DNA from: Laguncularia racemosa
Lineage: Eukaryota > Streptophyta > Magnoliopsida > Myrtales > Combretaceae
DNA length: 64,000 nucleotides
Direction of reading: 5' to 3'
Assembly (NCBI GenBank): GCA_037954665.1
Contig: JBBMOL010000550.1
Span: 62,001-126,000 of the forward strand
In this document: one piece after another, positions 34,021-45,425 of the stretch
Numbering within the stretch: the first letter of the stretch is position 1
How the letters are laid out: each line of letters begins with the position of its first letter
Position numbers and translations under genes: made by a program
The notes under the pieces: model-generated
What the model was told of the DNA's origin: nothing
Seen by the model: the letters and a program-made list of their open reading frames with translations, nothing else
Databases searched by the model: none

Positions 34021-34632
34021 TATATATTGACGGTATCCGTATTTTGTAGAAGCTTTGATTTTCTTGCTTATCCTAATTGTTGGTTTAGTTTATGCATGGC
34101 GAAAAGGAACATTATATATATATATATATATTATATATATATAATATATATTCTTGATTTGGTTTTGTTTAGTTTATGGATTGGTTTGATTCAATCAAAA
34201 AAAAATTTCTCATTTGTAATGTGAGGACTGCTCTTCAAGGTGCATTTATTTCCATAATTTTCCCGTGGAATAAGTTTGATTTTGAATGGTGCAAATTTTG
34301 CTTATCTTCTCTGGATGATTTTTCTCCTTTTTCCGTGAGTTTGTGCCAATGTATTGAATACGTGGTTGGCATCTTTGTTTCTGGGTTTTTTCCTCTTTCT
34401 CTATTAATATTTTTCGTAATGATTAAGTAGTTTTTCTCTAATCGGAACGGATTAGACGGCTTTGTTCAACCTGCTTTCGGTATGGGCGAAAGTGGGTCGG
34501 TTCGGATTTGCGGCTTACTCACAACCACTTACCGCTAAAAGTTAACAAATAACTACAATATCTTAAACTTACAACCATATTTTTCAACATTTTAAAGTTT
34601 TCTGGCAGAAAAAATAAATAAATAAATAACTG
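34021..34632. other. Spacer with open frames but no recognised gene
   Basis: Plus-strand frames at 34027-34224 and 34176-34430 are Phe/Leu/Ser-rich and overlap each other; I see no conserved motif. A TA microsatellite lies at 34112-34150. Confidence 0.45.
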
Positions 34633-34875
34633 TTTTAAAGCTTCACTATAACAAGTGTTCAAAAAAGTTGAAAAAGGGAAACTGTTTTCCGTAAACAAAC
34701 ACGTTGAATTTTAAATCAGATCGTGTAATTAAAACTGCGAATGTTTGCTGTATAGTATAGTTGCAAGACGTGAAGCTCGGGGCTAGCTCTTGCCGTGTAG
34801 TCAGGTCAGGTTTTAAGACTCGCATACAGAAGACGTATTGACTTACTTACCTTAAGTCGCCGCACAAGTTTTTCA
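34633..34875. repeat. Dispersed repeat, copy downstream of the chitinase gene
   Basis: About 240 bp, moderately diverged from 37543-37797 in the same orientation. Shared landmarks are AAATCAGATCG, GAATGTTTGCTGTAT, CTCTTGCCGTG, CAGAAGACGTAT and TATTGACTTAC. It lies 3' of the chitinase gene while the other copy lies 5'. The identity is unknown. Confidence 0.75.
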
Positions 34876-35494
34876 CCGTGTTTCGCAATTTCTAATTGAA
34901 TAGAAATACATAAAAATGAGTAGAAAAGAAAAATATGAAAATAGAATGAAATAAAAAAAAATGAAATTAATTATTATTGTTATAAAAAATTAATTTTGTT
35001 ATATAAAAATAAATAATTCGAGCATATCATTTATATTTTGAAAGCACACTATTAAATCGAAATTGCTATAATTATAATAAATGAAAAGCACATTTTCCAT
35101 TTGAATTTCTTTCATTTTTTATGAGAGTTCGATATAAATGTATGGTAGGATGATAAAAATGTACAACTATAATTTTCAGTTATTTTAAATTCTAATTATG
35201 AGCTATAGAAAGAAATGAAATTAAAAAGAAAAAAAAAAGAAAATTGGGGGATATAGATAGTATTTTTCATTCATCCTCTTCCACGTCCAAATCAATCAAA
35301 GTTTAATATTAGAAATTTGCTAGTGTCCGTTCAGATTTATTAGTATAAAATAAATTATAAAGCCGCAAGAAATGAATCAATGTTGACCCAACGCTCACCC
35401 CTCAACGTTGGATAAATTAAACGACTAATTGGGAAACTCACCATTCAAGAATGAAAAATTGCAGTAAATAAATATAACTTGGCAAAATGTATCA
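34876..35494. other. Spacer downstream of the chitinase gene
   Basis: AT-rich, no gene or repeat recognised apart from short A runs near 35224-35243. Confidence 0.5.
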
Positions 35495-35500
35495 TTTATT
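35495..35500 (-). terminator. Candidate polyadenylation signal of the chitinase gene
   Basis: AATAAA on the minus strand about 83 bases after the stop codon, a usual distance for a plant near-upstream element. Inferred only from the motif. Confidence 0.45.
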
Positions 35501-35582
35501 ATTCACTCGTTTTAGTTCGAAAGTACATAGATTAGATAACTCCATATTATTGTAGAGATCAAACAGTAGCTAGCTGGCTAGC

Positions 35583-36473
35583 TTATACACTATTTTTGAT
35601 AGCATCACTATATCCATTATCATAGAACTTTGACCAAAGCATAATTCCCCCATAGTTGGCCGATCCTTTTATCACCGGAAGAACCTGAGAAATCAATACA
35701 TCTTGTGGGATATACCCACTTCCGGCAGCCGCTGTCGCTGCAGGCAACCCCATGAAAATTTTTCCAGCTGTAATTGATGAAGTCCACGTATTCCAAGAAC
35801 TAATGAGGCTGTCAGTGTTTCCTGAACTATATTGACATGGAGGGTTATTGTAGAATTGCACCATAACATAATCAAAAAGCCCGGTGTTTAATGCAGCACC
35901 AAGGTAGGTATCAGGGTATGGACACTGGGGAGCCGCGCTTAAATAGACTTTTTTATCCCCACTACTGAATCCTGATAAATACCTAGCTAGATCATCATAA
36001 TATTGGCTTGAGCTCTCAATATCGAAGTCAACACCGTCCAATACAGCATCACCAAGTGGACGATCCGAGGATTGTCCGCCTAGGAAATTATTCCATATAT
36101 AGTCGGCCACACTTTTGGCATCAGCTTGAGATGCTAGGGAGTAACTTCCTGCACCCCCACCTAAAGAAAGAAGCACTTTTATGCCCTTGTTTTGACAGTT
36201 TCTAATATCATCGCTTATGGTCTTGCAATCGCCCTGTAAGGGATCACAATGACCGGCCAGGTTGATTGAGGGGGTGACGCCATTGCCGAATGTGCTGAGA
36301 AAGGCAATATTTACATAAGCATATAGACCGGTGTCGCACGTTGCGGTCAAGGTTCCTTCACCACCGTTTTGGCCCCAGTAGATTGCAATATCACCGGCGG
36401 CATAGGAGGATTTGATAAGCGCAAGGATTAGGAGAGAGAGAATTAGAGGTGAGATGGGAGAAATTTGGGCCAT
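35583..36473 (-). CDS. Class III acidic endochitinase (GH18, hevamine-like), secreted
   Basis: Complete 296-residue protein in one exon. It would hydrolyse beta-1,4 bonds of chitin in the apoplast or vacuole, a defence enzyme against fungi. Residues 1 to about 25 form a signal peptide (hydrophobic LILSLLILALI, then SSYAA), so the mature enzyme starts near GDIAIYWGQN, typical of the family. The GH18 motif DGVDFDIE spans residues 146-153, with catalytic Glu153 as the proton donor and Asp151 beside it. Six Cys (46, 77, 83, 93, 184, 213) match the three hevamine disulfides, and the substrate-binding motifs SLGGGAGS (103-110) and VMVQFYNNPPCQYS are present. Length and lack of introns fit the family. 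It is the only clearly intact gene in the window and is surrounded by transposon debris. A lysozyme side activity, as in hevamine, is possible but not shown. Confidence 0.96.
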   Translation of the reverse strand: MAQISPISPLILSLLILALIKSSYAAGDIAIYWGQNGGEGTLTATCDTGLYAYVNIAFLSTFGNGVTPSINLAGHCDPLQGDCKTISDDIRNCQNKGIKVLLSLGGGAGSYSLASQADAKSVADYIWNNFLGGQSSDRPLGDAVLDGVDFDIESSSQYYDDLARYLSGFSSGDKKVYLSAAPQCPYPDTYLGAALNTGLFDYVMVQFYNNPPCQYSSGNTDSLISSWNTWTSSITAGKIFMGLPAATAAAGSGYIPQDVLISQVLPVIKGSANYGGIMLWSKFYDNGYSDAIKNSV

Positions 36474-36517
36474 GGTATGTTTGGTGTACGTGTATGTTTG
36501 TTATGAGACTCCAATGG

Positions 36518-36526
36518 CTTATATAG
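36518..36526 (-). promoter_or_regulatory. TATA box of the chitinase gene
   Basis: CTATATAAG on the minus strand, about 45-53 bases upstream of the start codon. This leaves a short 5' leader, as in many pathogenesis-related genes. A purine-rich AAGAAAGAAAG stretch lies farther upstream near 36655-36674. Confidence 0.7.
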
Positions 36527-36674
36527 AGCTAGACTAGAGGTGGGAAATGAAATAGGAATAGGAACAGGGGAAAGTCTCTTGTATGAAATGTCTGATCGAG
36601 AAAAGTCATGGTGTGTGGACTTTTCACAAATTGAGGTCTCTACCAAACAAAAAAATAAAGAAAGAAAGAAAGAA

Positions 36675-37542
36675 AATCCGGAGAAATTAGGAATATATTC
36701 GCCCTAGTAAGTTCATGATGTTGGATCCGTGCATCTTGTGAAATTAATAGCCTTTTTTACTGATTGAAAACTAAGTAAAGTGAGCCGAAAAAAAAAAAAT
36801 CTTTATACAAGAAGCAAGAACAAAATCTCAAAAAATATGTAATAATAATATGTTTTCACCAAAAAACCTTTACGTGTAAAACTTACAAAAAATAATCCAA
36901 ATCACATAATTGTTAAAAATAGAAAAAGAATATGTGCAGCACAACACAACGTGGCGGACGACTCCACAACTATTACTTGGAAAAGTTTTTCCCTATCAAT
37001 ATATCATGATTGTCTTATTATTATTTAGGGCACCACGGGGTTGTTTTCCCAATTTCCATGAGTATAGCCATTGCTGGAGAAACTCACACTCACACGTAAC
37101 GGGGAAAAAAAAGGAGAAATTTAGCTTGGGAAAGGAGAAAGAAAAATTTCTTCTTATATAAATTTTTACTAGTCCACCATGTATTATATCGGACATATAT
37201 TTATCGTTTACTTATATCGAGCATGCTACTCATTTTCAAATTTCCAGTAATGAACACCTTAATCACAATACACGTAATTACTCCCCTAAATCTAGTTAGT
37301 TTATTTCCGAAATTCTTATGTCTCGTATTCAACGAATGAACTCATCAATCCAATAATAATCTTGAATTCTCGAATTTTCAGGTAATGCTATTTGATTCAA
37401 TGGTAAATGGTGATAAAAAAATAATGGTAGTGGCTAGCCTTCGACAGTGGTGGTGGTTGATGATCATAGAAAATTCCAAACGACAAGGAAAATGATTTTT
37501 ACTAGTAGTAATTCCTTGAGATTACAATTCATATTATCTAAA
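36675..37542. other. Region upstream of the chitinase gene
   Basis: AT-rich, no gene recognised. It could hold regulatory sites, but I cannot single out a convincing motif cluster. Open frames at 36910-37196 lie on both strands over the same bases and look like chance. Confidence 0.5.
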
Positions 37543-37797
37543 AATTTTAAAGCTCGATTATAACGAGTGATCGAAAAAGTGTAAAAGACGGTTTTTTGCA
37601 AAAGAAACACTTCTGATTTCAAATCAGATCGCGTATTCAAGATGTGAATGTTTGCTGTATGGCAGCGGGACGTGAAGAACAAGGCTGGCTCTTGCCGTGC
37701 TGTTGGGGTCGGTCAGGTTACATCGAGGAAAATCATCAGAAGACGTATCGCACTATCGTATTGACTTACCTTTAAATCACTGCACATGATTTTATCC
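37543..37797. repeat. Dispersed repeat, copy upstream of the chitinase gene
   Basis: Partner of 34633-34875. This copy has an extra short internal duplication (CGTATCGCACTATCGTATTG) compared with the other. The two copies bracket the chitinase gene at about 700-1070 bp on either side. Confidence 0.75.
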
Positions 37798-38810
37798 CTT
37801 CCTTCTGAAGTAAGTAGAGGACGATAGGCATTGCAAAGGGCCATGTACATTTTCTTTGTTCTGTGTAAGTGTAATGGCATCATAATGATTCTCCGGATGG
37901 TGCTTGTTTAAATTGTTGCTGCAGCTCAGGCTGCTCATCGACTATATAGCATTGACTTGAGATGTCCAAGTCTTCTATTTAGGACAACATTATCGTAGAA
38001 TTTTATTTTTGCTGTAATTACTTTGCTATATTTCAGCAATGCAGAAGATTGTTTGGGAGTACCATGCTCACCTACGGATCCATATCCTGTTTAGATTGAA
38101 TTTGACTCCAAAACCAAATAATTGAGAAGTTTAATCTTATATATATATATATATATATATGTAGTGTGAGTCAAACATATTCCTTTACTTGTCAAGGGTG
38201 CATTTGATTGAAGTAAATTAAGTGAACAAATAAACTGATCTATGTATGCGAGGAATCGGAGTCATGACTTTCTAGGAATTTAACTTTATAACCGATAGAG
38301 GTAAAAGTTTTTTATAACTATTATTAGCATACATGGAGCTAGGAAGCTTCACCATAATTAATATATGGTTGATAACATGATGGGATATTCGAGAATGCGC
38401 CTACAAATTCGATGGACTGGCGCAACAAGGCCACTTGAAAGATACATTTGACAGTTTTTTCTTCGCAAGTGCCTCTCTTGTAATTTCTGTCGCATCTTCA
38501 TCATTAGTTCTATCCTAAACATCAGCATTAATACACTCCGCTAACAAAGTGTTGTTTGATTAAATGCTTGCACGCAAAAATGATACCATTTTAATGCTTT
38601 TCCATCTTAGTGCGAGATTGTTAGTTTAACTTTCCAATCATCAGTTGTTGCATCCTAGAGCTCAACTTTATAAACCCAATCTTTTAAACCATCAGCATTA
38701 AATTAAAATGATAGGTAATTTTTTGTTGAAATTTTTATAATGTTGTTACTGGAAATTATCATATTTATTTAAAAGTTTATAATTTATATATACTATAGAT
38801 AGGGGGAAAA
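37798..38810. other. Spacer before the MuDR relic
   Basis: No gene recognised. A TA microsatellite occupies about 38139-38160. Confidence 0.5.
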
Positions 38811-40845
38811 TGGTTGATTACATGAAGTTGATGATTTATGCATTTGAAAATATTGTGGCCAGTAACTAGGAGTCGGAGTATGATAGGGATTTAGTAAAGA
38901 AGTTGAAAATGAAGAAAAACATCAGGTACAATGAATTTTTATACAAAATATGTCGCAGCATCGGAGTTGATCCAATTGAAGTAGGGGTTGAGATAATTCA
39001 TAGGCATCCTATGTTCGATGGGAGCAATACATGTTATGCGTTGGTGGCAATCAGAGACGACGAAGATGTTGAAAATTTTATTGAAATAGTTGAATCATAT
39101 AGAAATCGTGGCATACAATAATTATTCATCAGAATTTCTGACAATTTGGGAGGCCCCTCACTAAGGCAAATATTCGATACAAGCAATCAGCCACTCTCAT
39201 CACATCACATTGCAGAAATGCAGCCAAAGTCGTCAACATTTCAATCCTCAATTCCAACCCTCATGAAAGTGAATGATGATGATAAAATAGATAGAGTAGT
39301 TACTTTAGTGTTATAGTGACCAGAGACATGGGATATATACATAGTTTATGTGGGAGCAGAAGCTGTAACTAATACCGATGGTGGAATGGGTGTTGAGTAG
39401 GAGAGTAGTGATAACGAGGAGAGTTCCAATGAGGAAAACGAGGGGAGTGAGAACGAGGGGGATGAAGTAGCGGAAGAAGAGTCTCCAACTGTACGTACCT
39501 ACTTGAGACAACCAATATATCGAGCAAAGTAGGCTGAACCACTTACCATGTCAGTTAGAAATCATGTTCCATATTATAATTATGGGGGCGATAGTGTTTA
39601 CATTTATTTCGAGCAGGAGTAAACCAATATTTATAGTGGTTCAAGCAACAGTGATGATTTTTATAGGGGCATGAGATTTAGGACAAAAGCAGATGTCATT
39701 CAAGTAGTGAAGTCTTAGTATCTGAAGAACCATTGCAACTTCACTGTTGTAGAGTCCAACCCTCTGCTATGGTCTATTTATTGTTTGAGAAGGGAAGACG
39801 GTTGTAAATGGAGGTTTAGGGCTCAAAAGAAGAAGTTAAAAGGCATGTTCATGGTGACGAGATTCAAGGGTCCATACTCATGCAATAACCCATTGATTAG
39901 TCAGGATCACCTACAGCTAGATTGTGATCTCCTTACCAGTCGATTTGTAAATCTTGTTAGGGAGAATCCTGGTATGAAGGTGGTCGAGCTGACTTCTATT
40001 GTCGAATGGGAATTTGGCTATAGGATCAGTGGAGACGGGTTTGGGAGGGAAAAAAATGGGCCATCAAGCTCGTGTACTAGAATTGGAAGAAGTCTTATGA
40101 TGAATTCTCAAAACTTCTCAATGCAATAAAAAATACGAATCTTAAAACACGAATAGATTGGGGGTGGAGTAGATCGAGTACCTCTGATGTGTCCACTTTA
40201 AAGTAGGTATTCTGAGCCTTTGGGCCATACATTGCAACACGGAGATTCTTTAAACCTGTTATTACCATTGATGCCACCTTTCTGTATGGGAAGTACACCC
40301 ACAAGTTGCTAGTTGCTTATGGTATTAATGGCAATAATCATATACTTCTGTTGGCATTCACTCTGGTTGATCTGGAGAAAGTTGAGACATGGGGTTAGTT
40401 TATGCAAAAACTAAAGGAATATGTTGTCGATAAGCATAATGGTCGTAATAGCATTTGCCTCATATCGGACAAATATGTAGGCATCAGATTAGCAATTCAA
40501 GAAGCAGCGAATGGATGGCTACCTCCATTTGCGGTGTGGTGATTCTTCCTCTAACACGTTGCGAGCAACTTTAACTCGACACATAAAAACACCTAGTGCA
40601 AGAAGTTGGTGACATACGTCAGGTTGCAAGCACAATCTAACAAGTTGAATTATGTGATGGAGCAAGTGGGGATGATTTTGCCAGATGCGTTAGACTGGTT
40701 TGATGACGTATCGTTGGATATATAGACACTAGCTCATGACAACTGTTATCGATTTGGGTATATGACCTTTAATGTTGTTGAAAGCTACAACTCCGTATTT
40801 GAAAATAGGAAATTTTATTTACTTAAAATAATAAATATGATTAAT
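38811..40845 (+). pseudogene. MuDR/MULE transposase relic
   Basis: A decayed Mutator-like transposase. The N-terminal part (38811-39120) includes RYNEFLYKICRSIGVDP and GSNTCYALVAIRDDEDVENF, the PB1-like lead region of plant MULEs, followed by an acidic stretch. The MuDR domain is at about 39664-40080 (FRTKADVIQVVKS, NHCNFTVVESNPLLWSIYCL, GPYSCNNPLISQDHLQLD). The MULE catalytic domain is at about 40230-40560 (VITIDATFLYGKYTHKLLVAY with the first Asp, LVDLEKVETWG, CLISDKYVGIRLAIQEA with the second). The last recognisable block is CYRFGYMTFNVVESYNSVFE near 40745-40804. At least eight stops or frameshifts. No terminal inverted repeats identified. Confidence 0.85.
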
Positions 40846-40869
40846 TGCAAGGAAATAAATATGATTACT

Positions 40870-41800
40870 GAGGTACCTACGACATATTTTACCTGTCCAG
40901 CACATCCTGATATGCACTGACTACATAGGCGAGGTAGAACTGTGTGTCCCTCCGCATGTTCCACCGTGCCGCTAGTAGACATCCAACTGGTACAAATAGT
41001 CTGTCTTGACTAATCGATGCGATGTGGGGAAATCTGTCTCAGGCCTACACTTATAGCAATATGACTGCCCTTCCAATCTCTTGTGCTGACGGTGAGGACA
41101 CAACACATAGTTGGCGATACAACCAATCCAAACATGTGACCCTCAACTATATATCCCAGCGATGTTGAAATGTTCCAACAATGGTAACTACATCGCGTGC
41201 GTGAGGGCGCTAGATTTATCGGCAAAGATAAATCCCCCTAATAGCTGTAAAATATATGCACAAGTAGCTCGATGTATTTGCTCCACATTGGTATCCGGTG
41301 GGATTAGCTATAACATATCGTGGAGCCATATCACACTAGTGTGCTTGCCTTTACTACTAGACCTGAGTCTCGCCCCAAGCAGTTCCTTGCATATTACTCT
41401 CTAATCTAGGCAACTACTCCCTATAACTACCTGTCCATCCATAGGGAGTCCTAGTTGGATCTCCACATCCTATAGCGTGATGGTAAAATCCCCTGTCAGC
41501 ATGTAGAATGTATGTGTCTCTAGACACCATCTCTCCACCAATGCTGTAATTGTGTGCTAATCAAAGGGTATGAATGGTAGCCGACTGACACCTTCGAATC
41601 CAGCTAGCTGCAAGTATGGCTCCATTCACACATTGAATGGGATCATATGCTCGTCACAATGGAGTGACAACTCACGCCGTCGCACAGCGAGTATTGTTTG
41701 CTCCTATGCTAACAACATGTCAAATGTTTTCTTACTTCTAATGCAACGTAAACTAATTGATTAGTAAAACGTCCATTACCTCTCTATCCTAGACTGCCTA
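40870..41800 (-). pseudogene. Plant mobile domain (PMD, aminotransferase-like) relic
   Basis: The minus strand reads, with several stops and shifts, CDEHMIPFNV, YLQLAGFEGVSRLPFIPFD, then HTFYMLTGDFTITL and DVEIQLGLPMDGQVVIGS (about 41515-41420), IPPDTNVEQIHRATCAYILQLLG and PLLEHFNIAG (to about 41160), then TDYLYQLDVY near 41000. This is the plant mobile domain seen in MAIN/MAIL1 proteins and in many transposon-carried copies. It is convergent with the MuDR relic and starts 25 bases beyond it, so it was probably carried by the same MULE. Function in this copy is lost. Confidence 0.82.
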
Positions 41801-41869
41801 TGATCAATGACTTGCCTGCTGCGTTAAGACTGAAGGATTCGAAAGGTCTAAGCTCCATCTATTTTGCAA

Positions 41870-42960
41870 AACTATACAAATAATTTACATTTGCAACTAA
41901 TATAAATTTTTTCACTAATTAATTTTATAAAAATTAAATAATAATATATTAACGACTAATTCCCTTTGATTAATGGATAATTAATAACTAGTTAATTTTA
42001 TAACTTAATCTACAAAAACATACAAATAATCCCACCTTGCAACAAATACAAAATATTTCACTAATTACGCTTACAGCAATTAATTAACCACATATTAATA
42101 ACTAATCACCTTTAATTAATAGAAAATTACTATCTACTTACTCTTATGACTAATTTTACTAAACCATATAATTAATTTACATTTGCAACAAATACAAATT
42201 TTTTCACTAATTAATTTTATAGCAATTAATTAATGATATATTAACGACTAATTCTTTTGATTAACGGATAATTAATAACTAATTAATTTTATAATTGAGT
42301 CTACAAAAGCAACAGATAAAAAATATTTCACTAATAACTTTTACAATAATTAATTAACCACATATTAACAACTAATCACTTTTAATTAATAGATAATTAC
42401 TAACTACTTACTCTTATTACTAATTTTACTAAACTATACAAATATTTTATATTTCCATCCAATACAAAATTTTTCATTAATTAATTTCATAGTAATTAAT
42501 TAACGATATATTAACGACTAACCCCCTTTTCATTAATGGATAACTAGTAACTAATTAATTTTATAACTCATTTTACAAAACCATACAAATATTTTCACTT
42601 TGTAACAAATACAAAATTTTTCACTAATTAATTTTACAACAATAAATTAATGGTTAATCATCTTTAATTAACAGATAATTTCCAGTTACTTACTTTTATG
42701 ACTAATTTTACTAAACCATATAAATATTTTACATTTCCACCTAATACAAAATTTTTTGTTAATTAATTTCTTAGCAATTAATTAACAATATCTCAACGAC
42801 TAATTAACAGTTAATTAACAATAACCTAATTTATGTTTACAAAAATACATCATCATAACATATATACATAATTCATTTACTAATTTTAATTAACCATATA
42901 TTAATAATTAATTAATTATTAATTAATAGTTAATTAACAATAACTACTACTTCAATAAAA
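41870..42960. repeat. AT-rich tandem repeat, about 150-bp degenerate unit
   Basis: Roughly seven diverged units built from TTTCACTAATTAATTTTATA, ATTAATTAACGATATATTAACGACTAA, TTGATTAATGGATAATTAATAACTA and TACAAAACCATACAAAT-type blocks. Alternating units are more alike, suggesting a higher-order period near 300 bp. It lies directly beyond the PMD relic, where a MULE terminus would be expected. No coding. Confidence 0.8.
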
Positions 42961-44309
42961 TTTATGCAGTATACATATTTATGTATCATAAAATTTATGC
43001 AGTATATACTACTTCAATAACAGCAATAAAATTAAATATTTTCTTAAGAAAACATATTGCGATCTTGATGAAGATATTTCTACACACGTATTTGAGTAGA
43101 TTAAAACTTGTGTAAAACACAAATTGTGAAAACTAAAATTTGCAGAGTGAAGTTTTGTTTTCAGAGGAAATTCAAAGATTGAAATGTGAAATGTAAACAT
43201 ATGAACTAAATTGAGGATTCATATTTATATTTTTGAAAGTATCAGTGCAAATTTTTTCCTATGTATTACTATGTAAATTTATTGTATCACTTTTAAGTTT
43301 GCAAGTATACTTTTATAATAATTTTATAGGTTTGCAGAAACTTTATATGTCTATAGTGTTACAAGTTTTTTGGGTTTGTAGCGTAGGGTTCAATAATCTG
43401 CGCCTTCATCTTCATTTTTTTTTAACAGTAAAGTCATATACAGAATCCACAACTTCGTAACCTATTTTAATAATATGTTCTACGAGTACAATATTTACGT
43501 AATTTTTTTTAAAATGCAATATTTAAGTATGTCACCTAAAAGCTTTGCAATATCCACTAACTATTTGTTCACAATCCCTTGCATTCTATTCAACTTCCCA
43601 TATACAGAGTCGTTGGTCCTCTTGGCCTTGCACGTTTCCATCACCACTACTTAATAAGAGGTGATTGTGAGTGTGGATATAGTAGAATTGTAATGATGGT
43701 CAGAGATAATGGTGTGAACACTAAACGGGTGAATATGGGTTAATGTAATAATAGATAAATTGATTTTCTCCGAATACGGAGCTAAACCCTTTACCGAATG
43801 CAGCAAGGCTAATTGCTTCTAAATACAAAAAACTACAAACACAAATTGGGAAATATATATATATATATATATTCTATGTGTTTTCGATTGATGATTAGTA
43901 TAATATTTATACACTTAAATTTGCTAGTCTTTCCCATGACTCAAAAAGAAACATCTAAAACTTCTACAGCCTACTAGAGCCTTCTAGCTTGCTCTAGCAC
44001 ATGCTTTTTTTTTTTTGTATTTTCTATTTTTATATTATTTTCTTTCATGATAATATTTGTAAATTCTAAAATTTAATTACAATTACTAGAAAAGCCTAAC
44101 CATTTTAAGCCTAATTTGCAATGACCCATTCAAAAACCATAAGCATAACCTAATTTCCCATGTGATATTCCCTAATAACTTGATTTTTGTAATTCAAGGT
44201 TATCATGTGACATAATGGTCAACTACTAACCTTAAAATGCATCATCTATATTGCAGTAGATAACAATGAAAATTTATTACATCCCAAATAGACCTTACAT
44301 TTGGCTTTT
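42961..44309. other. Spacer between the tandem array and the CACTA fragment
   Basis: No gene recognised. A TA microsatellite lies at 43855-43871 and a T run at 44006-44016. Open frames at 43009-43200 and 43233-43460 show no motif. Confidence 0.5.
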
Positions 44310-44806
44310 TAAAACAAAACAATCAACTTATCCATGTCAATTTTATATCCTCCATTATCCTCTAACAAGTCATCTTTAGAATCAAAATTACTATATGCCA
44401 AATCATCTAAAATCCGACAGTCAGCATCATCCTCAAATGTAAGGCCATTATCTCATACAACTTCTTTCTATGTCTATGGATCTCACACAACTTCCTCATT
44501 GTTAATAATCTTAGAGCTACTCAAACTTAAGGATATACGCTCCCACCTCTCAACATGCGTTGTCTCCCCATTGAATATCCAAGTAGTATAAGACTATGCC
44601 ATTCCTTGATGGGTTAGATGAACCTCAATAGCCTCTATTGGTAACCATTCATGATTAAGACAATCTTGACAAGGACAATGGATAAATCTATTTGAGTCCT
44701 TACAATGTTGCATGGCTACTTCAAGGAAACTCTATACCCCTTCGATATACTCTAAAGAAGTACGATCATGCATCATATGCCACCTCCTTCCACTCATCAT
44801 AAACAT
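44310..44806 (-). pseudogene. CACTA (En/Spm) transposase fragment, transposase-associated domain
   Basis: The minus strand from 44806 reads MFMMSGRRWHMMHDR, then LEYIEGV, FLEVAMQHCKDSNRFIHCPC, DCLNHEWLPIEAIEVHLTHQ and, after a stop, YTTWIFNGE. This is the Cys/His pattern of the transposase-associated domain at the N-terminus of plant TNP2-type transposases (normally CPCxxC...HL...Y..W..HGE). A Glu/Asp/Ser-rich stretch continues to about 44310 (EDDADCRILDDLAYSNFDSK). The catalytic part is absent from the window. Confidence 0.7.
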
Positions 44807-45425
44807 CTAACAACCATTATTATATTTGGTTAATTTTATTTTCCATAAATCTCAACATGTTCGTTTTAATAAAATTGCCAACATTCAATAGAATGATCCA
44901 ATCTAGGCTACTAAGTGAATCCTTTTTACTATTCTTCATTTTTTTTAGGGGCTTACACCAAATGTTTATAAAAATTGGTGTTTATTTTAAACAAGATAGA
45001 AAACCCCATGAATGCCCTTCCTCTTTCATCTACCCATATATGATAATAGAGAGATAGAGAATAGACAATACTTATGTCAATGAAGTTGCTCTCCACTAGT
45101 AGTGGTTGAAAGTATCAATTTTGTCTAAAATGAAACACACAAAAATAAAAAATAATTTTTTTTGTATAAATATCTAATCATATCCAATATCTGTAAACAT
45201 CAATGGAAAATAATGATAATAGACAATGTAATGAACCCAAATCGTAGACCTAACAAAGTTTTTTTTTTTTCTCTGATTACTTATGAAGAGAATCGAACCC
45301 AAATTGTAATCCTAATAAAAGGTTTTTTTTTTTTTCTTCGATGACTTGCAAAGGGCATTACATGGTGAGAAATGGTATTTTTATATGACTCCCAAACATT
45401 GTTGCAAAGGAGTATAATAGAGGAG
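44807..45425. other. Spacer before element F, with a 67-bp tandem pair
   Basis: No gene recognised. Positions about 45234-45365 hold two imperfect copies of a unit reading AACCCAAATCGTAGACCTAA, then a T run of ten to fourteen, then a TCTGATTACTTATGA-like end. The bases AGGAG (45421-45425) precede element F and would be its target duplication; the partner is outside the window. Confidence 0.5.

Noticed and set aside
34112..34150. TA-rich tracts (19637, 31572, 34112, 38139, 43855) as functional sites
   Set aside because: Simple microsatellites common in plant intergenic DNA; no pairing with gene starts was seen.
35693..35875. Second frame of 60 codons within the chitinase gene, and the plus-strand frame at 36008-36205
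   Set aside because: Shadows of the chitinase coding sequence in other frames, with no start context or motif.
45234..45365. Tandem T-tract pair as a possible terminator or regulatory site
   Set aside because: No gene ends nearby on either strand; it is a simple 67-bp duplication with T runs.
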